From contig JAEHCK010000019.1 of assembly GCA_020696345.1 (NCBI GenBank), positions 1 through 52,628 on the forward strand: a stretch of 52,628 nucleotides of DNA. Direction: 5' to 3'. Shown one piece after another: positions 24,232-32,754 of this stretch. Each line of letters opens with the position of its first letter. The first letter of the stretch is position 1. A program made the translations under genes and the position numbers. Origin of the DNA: Thermoplasmata archaeon. GTDB lineage: Archaea > Thermoplasmatota > Penumbrarchaeia > JAEHCK01. A model generated the notes under the pieces. That model saw only the letters and a list, made by a program, of their open reading frames with translations, had not been told where the DNA came from and ran no database searches.

Positions 24232-27200
24232 ATGAACAAATATAAAACGAAAAGAAAAATAACATCTGTAAGTTTCATATTTTTATTAATTACCTATGGG
24301 TTTATTGGTTTCTTTTTAATTGAGATTGTAATTGATAATAATTCTGTTGAGGCTGTAACCATAATCGTTGATTGTAATGGTACTGGAGATTATTTAAAAA
24401 TTCAGGATGCAATAGATTTTGTAAACCCAGGAGATATTATTTATGTTTGGTCAGGAGTGTATAGCGAGAATTTAATAATTGATAAAAGTGTTAAACTTGT
24501 AGGTAATGGTTCTGCAAATTCATTTATAAATGGAACTAAAGCCAATGAAATGATAAATATTATTGAAGATAGGGTTGAAATAAGTGGATTATCTATTAAA
24601 GGTAGTTATGATTATGATACAGCAATAGTAAATACAGGAATAAAACTTAATAGTGTTAAAAATTGTAAAATAACTCATAATAATATATCAGATGTTAACA
24701 ATGGTATTGAGTTGCTCTCTTCAACAAACATTGAAATTTCCAATAATACTTGTTTTGAGGGTAATTATGGTATAAGAATACAAAATTCAAATAATAACAT
24801 AATTGAAAATAATAATTGTTCTTACTTTGGAGAAATTGGTATATTAATAAAAAACTCATTCAATATTGAACTTATTAATAATACCTGCTATCATCTTCAT
24901 AATAGTATCTCTTTATTTAATTCGTTTAATATTAAACTCAGGGATAATACTTGCCATAAATTTGGGCATGGGATATATTTGTTCAGTTCTATGAATAATA
25001 CATTAGTAAATAATATATGTTCAAAAAATTGGGATTTGGTCAATGATGGTAAAGGAATTCTTTTACAGGACTCATCAAATAATAAACTCATAAATAATTT
25101 ATGTTTTAAAAATCAACATGGAATTTATATGATAAATTCTTCGAACAATTTAATCATCAATAATAATTGCTCAAATAATAAAGATAATTATGTAAATAAG
25201 GAAGATTCAGGTATTTATTTATTATATTCATCAAATAATACAATAGAAAATAATACTTGTCTAAATAATAAAAATTGTGGTATTGATCAAAGGTTTTCAA
25301 ATGATAATATAATTAATGATAATATCCTAAATTCAAATGGATGTTGTGGTATTTCATTATCAGATTCTTGGAGTAATAAACTATCTAATAATCAAGTAAA
25401 TTTCAGTGATTTAGGAATCTTTATTAAAAAATCAAATAACAACCAACTTGAGAAAAATAATTGCTTTGATAATTATATTGGAGTTTCTGTGTATCAATCT
25501 TCAAATAATACACTTGAAAACAATACTAGTATGTATAACTTCAATGGATTTAATATAAAATATTCAATTGATATTAAAGTCATTAATAATAAATGTTTAA
25601 ATAATTCAAATGATGGAATGTATTTATTTTCTTTATCCAAAAGTCTAATTATAAATAATAAATGTTTAAATAATCAAGAAAATGGAATCTTAGCGGGTTC
25701 TTCTTTAAATAATATATTTGGCAGTAATAAATTTGAAAAAAACAATAAAAATGGCATTTATTTTTATTCCAAATCTTCATTAAATGAATTTGAAAACAAT
25801 ACTTGTAATTTTAATAATGAACATGGAATAATGTTTACAGATACAAATTTAAACACAATTAATAAAAACAATATTTCTTATAATAAAAAAAAGGGTATAT
25901 TTTTCTTTGGGGATTCAGATAACAATTCCATTTTTGAAAACTTAATTTTAGAAAATAAAATAAACGGTATTGAAATAGCTTCTAAAGCGAAAAACAATCA
26001 TATTTTCCATAATATAATTTCATTTAATACCAACCAAGCAATTGATAATGGAAGCAATTATTGGAATAATAGTAATCAAGAGGGTAACTATTGGTCTGAT
26101 TACAGTGGAAAAGACAATGGTTCTAATGGACGAATCGCTGGTGACGGAATAGGTGATACAAAAATACCTCATCAAAAATTAGATAACTATCCATTTGTCA
26201 AATCATTTGGTTGGCTTTATCCCGGTACACCAATATTAATTGTTTCTAAAAATATTAGTAGAGACGGGAATTATGTTCTCTCTTGGAACCAAACACGAAA
26301 TACAAAAATGTATATTTTGGAAGAATCAAATAGCAAAACATTTGAATCATTTATTGAGATATATTCTGGCGAAAAGATATCTTTTGAAGTTAATAACAAA
26401 CCCGAAGGATCTTATTTCTACCGTGTCAAAGCATCTAATGAGAATTATAAGAGCGATTGCTCTAAAATAGTAAATATTACAGTTGATTATCAATTCAACT
26501 TGCCGCCAGTAATCAATTATTCAATAGAAAGTCTAGAAATATTAGAAGACATGGTAGTAACTTGCTTAATTAATCTTAATGATTGGTTTTATGATCCTAA
26601 TGGGGATATTTTAACATTCAGCGTTAAAGGTTCAAATAATATCTCAATTAAGATTTTTAATAATGGAACCGTGATGCTTTTACCTAAAATAGATTGGAAT
26701 GGTAATGAAACTCTAATATTCATTGCCAACGATACTTTATGTGAAATTAATGTCACTGTTGTTATAACAGTTTTAGGTATAAATGATCCACCAAAAAGAC
26801 CATTAATTCTCCAACCCATTGATAATGAATATTTTGAAATATTTTCGAATATTTCATTTTATGGTTCATGTGATGATGTTGATATAATTTATGGAGATAA
26901 ATTGAATTATACCTGGTTTTCAAATATTTCAGGTATTTTAGGTTTTAGTGCCCAGTTATCGAATATTACTTTCCAGCTTGGAGTACATAAAATTACATTA
27001 TTAGTTTCAGATTTAGAGAATGCCTCAAATTCAACAAATATTACTATTATTGTTCATCTAATAGATAGTGATAATGATGGTTATAATGACACTTTAGAAA
27101 GATTCTTAGGTACTAATCCTTATAACAATACTTCATATCCACCTGATTATGATCATGATTTAATACCCGATGATCTCGATTTAAATGATGACAATGATGG

Positions 27201-27471
27201 TTTTAGTGATAAGGAAGAATGGCTAAATGGAACAGACCCATATGATGAAGATGATTATCCAAATAAAGAAGATAATAGTAAAGAATCCCAAGGAAGAGAT
27301 TATACAATTTTTGTAATCCTATGTTTATTAATAACCATAATTCTGATAATACTTGCTGTTTTAATAAATTCTAGAATGAAAAAAAATAATATTATTTTTG
27401 AACCGTGCCGAGGATTGCGAAAGGGGGAAAGGTTTCGCCACCGCAGGCAGCCGAGGGGGAGAAACCAGTAG
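24232..27471 (+). CDS. Large surface protein: parallel beta-helix (NosD-like), Ig-like and thrombospondin-3 regions
   Basis: A 1079-residue protein. Signal/anchor helix at about 12-32. A right-handed beta-helix spans about 50-620, with dozens of NNTIENNTC-like rungs of about 20-24 residues. It resembles NosD/CASH-type carbohydrate-binding or -cleaving folds. A fibronectin-like region (about 660-755) and a cadherin-like/Ig region (about 770-940) follow. Ca-binding DxDxDG motifs are near 945-1005 and a membrane helix at about 1023-1045. The strongly AT-rich, Asn-loaded gene suggests transfer or relaxed composition. The last about 20 codons are GC-rich and Arg-rich with a GGTTTC...GAAACC inverted repeat, so the C-terminus seems derived from inserted DNA. 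TATA-like TTAATATATTTAAAAG lies just upstream, implying an almost leaderless mRNA. Confidence 0.8.
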   Translation: MNKYKTKRKITSVSFIFLLITYGFIGFFLIEIVIDNNSVEAVTIIVDCNGTGDYLKIQDAIDFVNPGDIIYVWSGVYSENLIIDKSVKLVGNGSANSFINGTKANEMINIIEDRVEISGLSIKGSYDYDTAIVNTGIKLNSVKNCKITHNNISDVNNGIELLSSTNIEISNNTCFEGNYGIRIQNSNNNIIENNNCSYFGEIGILIKNSFNIELINNTCYHLHNSISLFNSFNIKLRDNTCHKFGHGIYLFSSMNNTLVNNICSKNWDLVNDGKGILLQDSSNNKLINNLCFKNQHGIYMINSSNNLIINNNCSNNKDNYVNKEDSGIYLLYSSNNTIENNTCLNNKNCGIDQRFSNDNIINDNILNSNGCCGISLSDSWSNKLSNNQVNFSDLGIFIKKSNNNQLEKNNCFDNYIGVSVYQSSNNTLENNTSMYNFNGFNIKYSIDIKVINNKCLNNSNDGMYLFSLSKSLIINNKCLNNQENGILAGSSLNNIFGSNKFEKNNKNGIYFYSKSSLNEFENNTCNFNNEHGIMFTDTNLNTINKNNISYNKKKGIFFFGDSDNNSIFENLILENKINGIEIASKAKNNHIFHNIISFNTNQAIDNGSNYWNNSNQEGNYWSDYSGKDNGSNGRIAGDGIGDTKIPHQKLDNYPFVKSFGWLYPGTPILIVSKNISRDGNYVLSWNQTRNTKMYILEESNSKTFESFIEIYSGEKISFEVNNKPEGSYFYRVKASNENYKSDCSKIVNITVDYQFNLPPVINYSIESLEILEDMVVTCLINLNDWFYDPNGDILTFSVKGSNNISIKIFNNGTVMLLPKIDWNGNETLIFIANDTLCEINVTVVITVLGINDPPKRPLILQPIDNEYFEIFSNISFYGSCDDVDIIYGDKLNYTWFSNISGILGFSAQLSNITFQLGVHKITLLVSDLENASNSTNITIIVHLIDSDNDGYNDTLERFLGTNPYNNTSYPPDYDHDLIPDDLDLNDDNDGFSDKEEWLNGTDPYDEDDYPNKEDNSKESQGRDYTIFVILCLLITIILIILAVLINSRMKKNNIIFEPCRGLRKGERFRHRRQPRGRNQ

Positions 27472-27475
27472 TATT
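27402..27475. repeat. GC-rich inserted tail at the 3' end of the beta-helix gene
   Basis: An abrupt switch from AT-rich to GC-rich sequence at about 27402. It contains GGTTTC (27430-27435) and GAAACC (about 27461-27466) as inverse ends. It encodes the odd ending GLRKGERFRHRRQPRGR. No second copy was recognised in the window. Confidence 0.45.
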
Positions 27476-27615
27476 ATTGATTGCAGAATTGTAAAATGTA
27501 AATTGTAAATTTGAAAAGTTAAAATTGTGATCATATTTTGCTATTTGGATTTTCTTGGGGGGGTTAGAATTCAGATATTAATAAGTTATTTTTTGCAGGA
27601 ATTCTAAGCCCATAA

Positions 27616-27653
27616 CAAAAATAAGAATTAATCAATGTCCAATCTTATTTTTG
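27616..27653. repeat. 38-nt hairpin element, copy B
   Basis: CAAAAATAAGA (27616-27626) and TCTTATTTTTG (27643-27653). Its reverse complement aligns with 19300-19346, including the flanking GCACAAAAATAAGAT. It lies between the convergent beta-helix and TatD-like genes, where it could act as a two-way terminator. Confidence 0.75.
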
Positions 27654-27706
27654 TGCATAGTTTTGTTTTTTATGATTTGGGATTTGCGATATAATGCAGC
27701 CATAGA

Positions 27707-28549
27707 TCACAGCTCAAGCTCAACACCATACACGCGTTCGGGATTATCTTTGTGGATCGTAAAAACATCATCTTCACTCAGAACCTCATCGTTCAAGAGC
27801 TTCATTGTGCGTTTTGGAACGGTCTTAACCCCCAGCACTGCGCCTGGGCGTTTGGGGTCATCAAGGTAATCTGTTTCCATCATGAACCGTGTACCCTGTT
27901 GAGCCGCCTCGGTTATATTTTTTTCCGAGGCAAGCACGGACGGGAACAGACCATGGTTCAATTCCGTATCGACCAGCGGCGGCGAATAGTGTTTAACCAC
28001 ACGCTCCCGCGGCAGCCCGGCACGGTCAGCCATACCGGCCAGATCTTTGCATACCTTTGGTGTTGTGGATTCCGTATGCAGTACCACGGCGCACCCGACC
28101 TCGCGCGCAAGCTCCATGCCGTATAATAATACCTCATTGGACGCCGCCATGGTCTCGGGTGGAACCTCAAAGTGCGGCCTGCCGATCTCGCCAAGTGCGA
28201 TCGCATCACCCGATCTTACAAATTCCGCGGCCAGGTCCATACCCGCAATTAAAACATTCTTGGCCTCGGAAAGCGGCATTTTCTCGGATAGATGCAGAAG
28301 CTCCACCGGGTACGGGCCCAAGGTCACCAAAACCTTCACATCGGTCTCTGATCTTACCTTCTCCGCAAGAGCTAATGTGATGGCAAAAGACGTTTTATAG
28401 TCATCCGCTTTCGAGATCGGGGCGCTTTTGTACGGTTTATGGCTGAGAACTATATGTGTCCCGCCCGCACGCTGAAACTCCAGCACTGCATTAACACCGG
28501 CACCGGCCCAGTCTAGGTGTAGATGGTTGTCGAGGATCGGTAAATTCAT
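27707..28549 (-). CDS. TatD-related metal-dependent hydrolase (TIM barrel)
   Basis: A 280-residue amidohydrolase-fold protein of the archaeal TatD-related group (COG1099 type). Metal ligands as expected: LDNHLHLD (His9, His11), ALGEIGRPHF (Glu), VVLHTES (His), VKHYSPP (His) and MMETDYLDDP (Asp). Family members are hydrolases, often phosphodiesterase- or nuclease-like, but the substrate of this group is not settled. ATG start; it ends convergently with the beta-helix gene. Confidence 0.85.
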   Translation of the reverse strand: MNLPILDNHLHLDWAGAGVNAVLEFQRAGGTHIVLSHKPYKSAPISKADDYKTSFAITLALAEKVRSETDVKVLVTLGPYPVELLHLSEKMPLSEAKNVLIAGMDLAAEFVRSGDAIALGEIGRPHFEVPPETMAASNEVLLYGMELAREVGCAVVLHTESTTPKVCKDLAGMADRAGLPRERVVKHYSPPLVDTELNHGLFPSVLASEKNITEAAQQGTRFMMETDYLDDPKRPGAVLGVKTVPKRTMKLLNDEVLSEDDVFTIHKDNPERVYGVELEL

Positions 28550-28588
28550 TGATGATCACAATAAGGTGAATAATATAATCGATTATTA

Positions 28589-28625
28589 AGATGTTGAATA
28601 CTACGATTAATTGTTGGGATGTTCT
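28589..28625. repeat. 28-bp array, locus 2, left arm
   Basis: AGATG (28589) and GGATG (28617) are 28 nt apart and followed by the same TTCTATATTTTGAT-type sequence as other left arms. The matching right arm is at 29089-29240, beyond the four-helix-bundle gene. Confidence 0.7.
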
Positions 28626-28658
28626 ATATTTTGATGGTTTATTGTTATATTTGTTTTG

Positions 28659-29015
28659 TCATTTATTAATGGATTTTTCCAGTTTGATCAATTTGTAATA
28701 TAAAGTTTTAATGGTTTCATCAACAGATGTGTAATCTTGTTCAGTAATATAATTTCGTCGCATTGCAATTTTTAAATTAGTATCTGTTTCTAAAAGTGAA
28801 CCTATTGCAATTCTTATATATCGAACAAATTCTTTTTTACTACTTTTTCCAGAACCTTCTGCAACATTTAAAGGAATTGATGTGACAGATGAGGTCAATT
28901 GAGAAATAAGATTAAATCGTTCCATTTTCGGATATTTTTCCGATAACTCGTAGATCTTATCTGTAAGTTCCATACCCAATTGCCAAACTTCTAGATCCTC
29001 GAATTTAAATTTCAT
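28659..29015 (-). CDS. Four-helix-bundle protein of the 23S rRNA intervening-sequence (IVP/S23) family
   Basis: A 118-residue, all-helical protein. Signature: FKFEDLEVWQLGMELTDKIY at the N-terminus, ISQLTSSVTSIPLNVAEGSG in the middle, then SKKEFVRYIRIAIGSLLE. The family occurs in rRNA intervening sequences and in many genomic islands, and its distant relative Avd works with diversity-generating retroelements. The molecular role is poorly known. Start at the second Met (29015), 8 nt after AAGGA. It stands exactly between the two arms of a 28-bp inverted array, replacing the hairpin centre seen in the other two loci. Confidence 0.82.
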   Translation of the reverse strand: MKFKFEDLEVWQLGMELTDKIYELSEKYPKMERFNLISQLTSSVTSIPLNVAEGSGKSSKKEFVRYIRIAIGSLLETDTNLKIAMRRNYITEQDYTSVDETIKTLYYKLIKLEKSINK

Positions 29016-29088
29016 TTTAGCCATTCCTTATTTATTTTTCATTTATTTCCACTATTTTAACATCTCAATAAATTAACAATATATCCAA

Positions 29089-29240
29089 CATCATATAATA
29101 TCATCGCCATATCGAACATCCTGAAATCTCAGCGACATATAGAACATCCCAACATCTCAGCGACATATAGAACATCCCAACATCTCAGCGACATATAGAA
29201 CATCCCAACATCTCAGCGACATATAGAACATCCCGATATC
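29089..29240. repeat. 28-bp array, locus 2, right arm
   Basis: CATC(C) occurs at 29089, 29117, 29145, 29173, 29201 and 29229, exactly 28 nt apart. Units read GACATATAGAACATCCCAAC. The arm ends about 25 bp from the TBP stop codon. Confidence 0.9.
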
Positions 29241-29265
29241 TCATTATAAAAAATCAAAAACACAG

Positions 29266-29799
29266 TTATGTATAATACTGCTCCAGATCGGTCAATATGT
29301 CCTCGAGATCGATAAACTGCGGACTGCCGTAACCCACGATTACACCGGATTTGAACATTAACACCGAGATCTCCGTGGTTTTGTCTTTAAATATCAATCC
29401 TGGAAATTTAGCCGGGTTATATTCAACATCAGCGCGGGGTAATTTTTTTTCTATATTTTTAAGGTCGAGTTCGTCTTTGTATTTGTATGACACTATCAAA
29501 TTTTGAATGTTGACCTTTGGCATCTTCTCCAGGTCGGAAAGGTCCAGATCTTTCAATTTCTTGTATATAATTGATAATGCAGCACGAGCGTTCTGGATAC
29601 TATTTGCACCTGTGCACACACTGTGCCCCTTGGAAAACAATAATGTCACGGTTTTCGGACTTATTAATTTGAAGATCAAACCTGGGAACACGTCTGGGTT
29701 ATATTCTGCATTTTGAATTGAATCTGCGATCTCTTGCAGGTCCAGCTCAACGTCCAGATCTATTGCGGCAATCACATTTTCAATTTTTAAGTCTACCAT
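29266..29799 (-). CDS. tbp: TATA-box-binding protein (TBP)
   Basis: A 177-residue protein made of two tandem saddle repeats (about 1-88 and 89-177). Each has a YNP...FPGLIFK core (EYNPDVFPGLIFKLISPKTV; EYNPAKFPGLIFKDKTTEI). Repeat 1 keeps the usual GHSVCTGANS. Repeat 2 is more divergent at the equivalent place (GVIVGYGSPQFIDLED) and shortened, so this could be a variant TBP rather than the main one. ATG with GGTGA upstream. It follows PAC2 by 60 bp on the same strand. Confidence 0.88.
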   Translation of the reverse strand: MVDLKIENVIAAIDLDVELDLQEIADSIQNAEYNPDVFPGLIFKLISPKTVTLLFSKGHSVCTGANSIQNARAALSIIYKKLKDLDLSDLEKMPKVNIQNLIVSYKYKDELDLKNIEKKLPRADVEYNPAKFPGLIFKDKTTEISVLMFKSGVIVGYGSPQFIDLEDILTDLEQYYT

Positions 29800-29859
29800 T
29801 ATGGCTCACCGATCATTAGTTACCGTATTGTTTGGTAAACTTTAACTTTTTTGTTTTAA

Positions 29860-30624
29860 TTAACCAATGTAATGAAGCTCATCTTTGCTCTTTTTTGCTT
29901 TTGGCGGTTCGATATCACGGATCTGTGATGTGATCTTATCGATCTGGCTCGCCTTTTGCTCCAACTCGGAAAAATCTATTTTGATATCCAAGATCTTAGT
30001 TAATGATATCAATACTTCTTGAGCGCTCTTCGGGTCTGCAAAATAACCGGACGTCTCGCCCATTAAGCACACACCATCGACGTTTTGGATCTTTCCCAGA
30101 CCTAATAACAGCCCGCTTGCACCCACAATACCGCTGCCGGGTTCTCCGCGCTGGAAAACTATACCGTGTTTTTTCATATCCTTGATCATCCTTGATTCGG
30201 TAACCGCTCCAAGTACTCGTGGTTTGTCAACCATGCGGCCAAGACCATAACCTCCAAGAGTGATGATCATCTTTATACCGTAATCTGAAATCATTTCGAG
30301 CATCTTAATGGATAGATCATATTGCCCTTCAGGGGTAAGTCCCTGGTAATCGCCAATTAGAAAGATCAGATCATGCTTAAGCGTTTTATTGTGTTTCGCA
30401 AAATAGAGTTCGTTATTAACCATTTTAATGATCCCATTATCATCTACTAATACCTGAGGTGGGAAAAACTTCGAATATATTTCGGCAAATTTTTTCGCCT
30501 TAAGTTCATCGATCAAGTGCTCGGCAGCTAGTTTGCCGACATTACCTACCCCGGGTAGCCCTTCAATAAAGATCACATCTTTTACTTTCGGTTCTTTGAT
30601 CTTATCAATAAAAATATCTTCCAT
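29860..30624 (-). CDS. PAC2-family protein (proteasome assembly chaperone-like, COG2047)
   Basis: A 254-residue protein. IFIEGLPGVGNVGKLAAEHLI (residues about 18-38) and IITLGGYGLGRM (about 120) mark the archaeal ATP-grasp-superfamily/PAC2 group. The C-terminal about 40 residues are a charged helix. Eukaryotic PAC2 assists 20S proteasome assembly; archaeal homologues are assumed to do likewise, without strong proof. GGAGG lies 6 nt before the ATG. It is the last gene of the L44e-S27e-aIF2alpha-Nop10 run, a neighbourhood conserved in many archaea. Confidence 0.87.
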   Translation of the reverse strand: MEDIFIDKIKEPKVKDVIFIEGLPGVGNVGKLAAEHLIDELKAKKFAEIYSKFFPPQVLVDDNGIIKMVNNELYFAKHNKTLKHDLIFLIGDYQGLTPEGQYDLSIKMLEMISDYGIKMIITLGGYGLGRMVDKPRVLGAVTESRMIKDMKKHGIVFQRGEPGSGIVGASGLLLGLGKIQNVDGVCLMGETSGYFADPKSAQEVLISLTKILDIKIDFSELEQKASQIDKITSQIRDIEPPKAKKSKDELHYIG

Positions 30625-30670
30625 TCAAATCCTCCAATTTTCAATTAAAATTATCTTTTTATCATCCAAA

Positions 30671-30835
30671 TCATGTTTTTTGTTCCAATTTCAGCATACG
30701 TCGATATTTTCCATATTTATCCTCTGGTGAAAATCGAGCTGGCGCAGGGTTGGTTGTAGGTTTCTTGCAGCTGGAGCAGACTGGGGTAAGTGTATATTCT
30801 TCACAATCGCTGCAATAAAATATCAATGATCTCAT
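30671..30835 (-). CDS. nop10: H/ACA RNP protein Nop10
   Basis: A 54-residue protein, too short for usual ORF cut-offs. It has a zinc ribbon (CSDC and CSSC, residues 8-23) and the diagnostic FSPEDKYGKYRRMLK segment (residues 35-49). It is part of the H/ACA guide-RNP that makes pseudouridine with Cbf5, Gar1 and L7Ae. Gene order aIF2alpha-Nop10-PAC2 is conserved in archaea. Start ATG 30835, with GGGG about 9 nt upstream. Confidence 0.95.
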   Translation of the reverse strand: MRSLIFYCSDCEEYTLTPVCSSCKKPTTNPAPARFSPEDKYGKYRRMLKLEQKT

Positions 30836-30893
30836 TATTTTAACCCCTCTTGTCGCGATTTAATAGACCAATTGGCTACTTCAATTATTACGA

Positions 30894-31691
30894 TCACGTT
30901 TCCTTTCTATGAAATGTTCCTGATCCATCACATGTTTTTATGTAATCTATTGCACGTTGAGCAGAGTCGCGTAGAATTTCCTCGGCAAGTTTATAATCCA
31001 TTGCACGCACTTGTATCCTGTATCGGGGTGCACTGACATATTGTATTTTGATCTGCACATTTTCTATATCTTTCAACTCCAATTTTTCCGATTCCTTAAG
31101 TGCGTTCTTGATCGAAATAACACCATCTGCTGTTGGACAGGTCATCTCCAAAAAACCATCGATCGAAATGAATGGTGGACTGATATTATCTTTCGCGAAT
31201 TGAATGAATGACTCTGTCCAATCTCCTTTGAAATCATTGTCCTTCAAACAATCCGGACTGATCGTACAATCTTCAAATGCACCGTAAAGGGAACCGAATG
31301 TCTCAATTAGTTTAAATCCAAAATCATTATAGGCTTTACCGAGATCATAGTTCAATTTATCGATTAGGATCTCGAATAATTTTTCTGCTTTTTGTTCGTT
31401 CTTCCATCCCTGGATCTTTAACCTATGTTGGTGTTCATTTACCTGTTTGAACGATAGATCGATATGTCCTTTTGACGGGTCAACTCTCAAAACCTTGCAT
31501 ACCTGTACTTGACCTTCTTTGATAAAATCACGGATATATTTAACCCAGCCAGATGCAATTTCGGCAATATGAATGAAACCTTCTTTATCGGTATATTCAC
31601 TTAGAGTTACAAATGCGCCAAAATTTTTAACCTCACGAACATTGACAACGACCAGATCTCCTTCCTCAGGATACTCTTTCAAACTTACCAT
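30894..31691 (-). CDS. eif2A: Translation initiation factor aIF2 subunit alpha
   Basis: A 265-residue factor. The S1/OB domain lies at residues about 9-85 (GDLVVVNVREVKNFGAFVTL; GFIHIAEIASGWVKYIRDFI). A helical domain follows (about 90-170), then the C-terminal alpha-beta domain that binds the gamma subunit (YRIQVRAMDYKLAEEIL). It supports initiator tRNA delivery. The archaeal loop reads IASGWVKYIRDFI rather than the eukaryotic regulatory Ser51 segment. It follows S27e by 49 bp in the same cluster. Confidence 0.95.
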   Translation of the reverse strand: MVSLKEYPEEGDLVVVNVREVKNFGAFVTLSEYTDKEGFIHIAEIASGWVKYIRDFIKEGQVQVCKVLRVDPSKGHIDLSFKQVNEHQHRLKIQGWKNEQKAEKLFEILIDKLNYDLGKAYNDFGFKLIETFGSLYGAFEDCTISPDCLKDNDFKGDWTESFIQFAKDNISPPFISIDGFLEMTCPTADGVISIKNALKESEKLELKDIENVQIKIQYVSAPRYRIQVRAMDYKLAEEILRDSAQRAIDYIKTCDGSGTFHRKET

Positions 31692-31740
31692 GGTTTAACA
31701 TCCATCTTCCGAAACATTTTACGATCAATTCCATAAAAAT

Positions 31741-31947
31741 TTAATTTGACAGTTCATTATCTAATATATTAATGATCTCACCCCTGACCTCGGTGTGACC
31801 ACCAGTGGGTTTAGATAATGAGGCGCCACAAACTAAACAGATCGCTACAGTTTGGCATTTGTTAAACACAGGTTGTTCATTACCACAATCTAAACACTTG
31901 ATCTTTAGAAATCGACTTTTTGTTTTCGGCAATATCCTTTTTGACAT
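31741..31947 (-). CDS. rps27e: Ribosomal protein S27e
   Basis: A 68-residue small-subunit protein with a zinc site from CLDC (near 23) and the later CQTVAICLVCG. Start at ATG 31947: GGTGA, embedded in the last L44e codons, lies 8 nt upstream, and the ATG comes 1 nt after the L44e stop. The longer GTG start at 31959 would lie within the ribosome-binding site. Translational coupling to L44e is likely. Confidence 0.95.
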   Translation of the reverse strand: MSKRILPKTKSRFLKIKCLDCGNEQPVFNKCQTVAICLVCGASLSKPTGGHTEVRGEIINILDNELSN

Positions 31948-31948
31948 A

Positions 31949-32227
31949 TTACTTTTCACCTAGCTCAAATTTTTTTGCCCTTCTACAAGGTCGTTGTTGG
32001 GCCTTTTTACATGTATTACAACGATATAATATCTGTTGTCTACGAGTGGGTTTCTCACCATGGGGTTTTGGCCTTGGAAAACCACCATAACCTGCTGTGA
32101 TACGCCTGAATCTTCGTTGACCCCATTTTAGCTCACTGGCCCGACGTTTCTTGACCTTCTCTATAGTATGTGTTGTATGTGCGTCGCAGTGTGGACAATA
32201 TGTTTTTACATCTCGCGGTAGTCGCAT
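31949..32227 (-). CDS. rpl44e: Ribosomal protein L44e
   Basis: A 92-residue large-subunit protein with Cys pairs CPHC (11-14) and CNTC (71-74) and the basic KRRASELKWGQRRFRRITAG stretch. First gene of the cluster L44e-S27e-aIF2alpha-Nop10-PAC2. GAGG lies 7 nt before the ATG. Confidence 0.95.
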   Translation of the reverse strand: MRLPRDVKTYCPHCDAHTTHTIEKVKKRRASELKWGQRRFRRITAGYGGFPRPKPHGEKPTRRQQILYRCNTCKKAQQRPCRRAKKFELGEK

Positions 32228-32283
32228 AGAGTTGCCTCTATTATATCTATGGTTGGTTTGGGTTTTACAAGTAATACTTGACC

Positions 32284-32298
32284 TTATATTAATATTTA
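32284..32298 (-). promoter_or_regulatory. TATA-box candidate for the L44e cluster
   Basis: On the minus strand AAATATTAATATAAGG lies about 57-72 nt upstream of the L44e ATG, which would give a leader of about 30 nt. It is the most TATA-like run between the upstream terminator and L44e. Confidence 0.45.
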
Positions 32299-32349
32299 TC
32301 TTAACTCAAAAGGCCTCAATATCTCAAGACTTTAGTCTCTGGTAAAGTT

Positions 32350-32377
32350 AAAAAAAAAAGGTGGGGAATTATTCCCC
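32350..32377 (-). terminator. Hairpin plus oligo-T terminator after the 75-residue protein gene
   Basis: On the minus strand GGGGAA-TAA-TTCCCC (32377-32363) is followed by CACC and then ten T (32359-32350). This separates the upstream small gene from the L44e cluster. Confidence 0.7.
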
Positions 32378-32410
32378 ATGGTGGATATTAGATATTAAAA
32401 TAATAGAGAT

Positions 32411-32638
32411 TTAATATCTATTCTTTTTCATAATTTTCATCCAACCGCCGCTCTCATAAACAGCGAGCTTGCGTTTGGACATGGTCTTTTCGAAATCTGT
32501 CCAATCGATCACTTCCAATCGATTGTTCCTTCCTTTTGTGAACTGTACACCAGCTGTACCTTTCACTCGACCGGGTTTTAGTCCTTTTTTTGTTGCTATC
32601 TGCCTGGCTCTATCTATAGTTATCTCTTCCATTACCAT
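32411..32638 (-). CDS. Small basic protein of unknown function
   Basis: A 75-residue protein with about 20 Lys/Arg. It opens with ITIDRARQIATKKGLKPGRV, an HTH-like or KOW-like turn. It ends in an aromatic/basic YESGGWMKIMKKNRY. Likely binds nucleic acid, but I do not recognise the family. AGAGGAG lies 8 nt before the ATG, an unusually good site. It has its own hairpin terminator, so it is probably monocistronic. Confidence 0.6.
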   Translation of the reverse strand: MVMEEITIDRARQIATKKGLKPGRVKGTAGVQFTKGRNNRLEVIDWTDFEKTMSKRKLAVYESGGWMKIMKKNRY

Positions 32639-32754
32639 TTTTATTTCTCCTCTCTTTTTTTATTTAATAAGGGCTTTAAACTTGCTTCTATAGTATTTGA
32701 TGATATTTAAGGATTTTGTTGAATTCGATCTCCATTGCCCAAAGGAAAAGTAAA

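Noticed and set aside
28659..29015. Diversity-generating retroelement accessory gene (Avd)
   Set aside because: The protein belongs to the broader four-helix family, but no reverse transcriptase or variable/template repeat pair is present in the window.
29089..29240. CRISPR array
   Set aside because: Units repeat every 28 nt with no unique spacers between them, arms occur in both orientations, and no cas genes are present.
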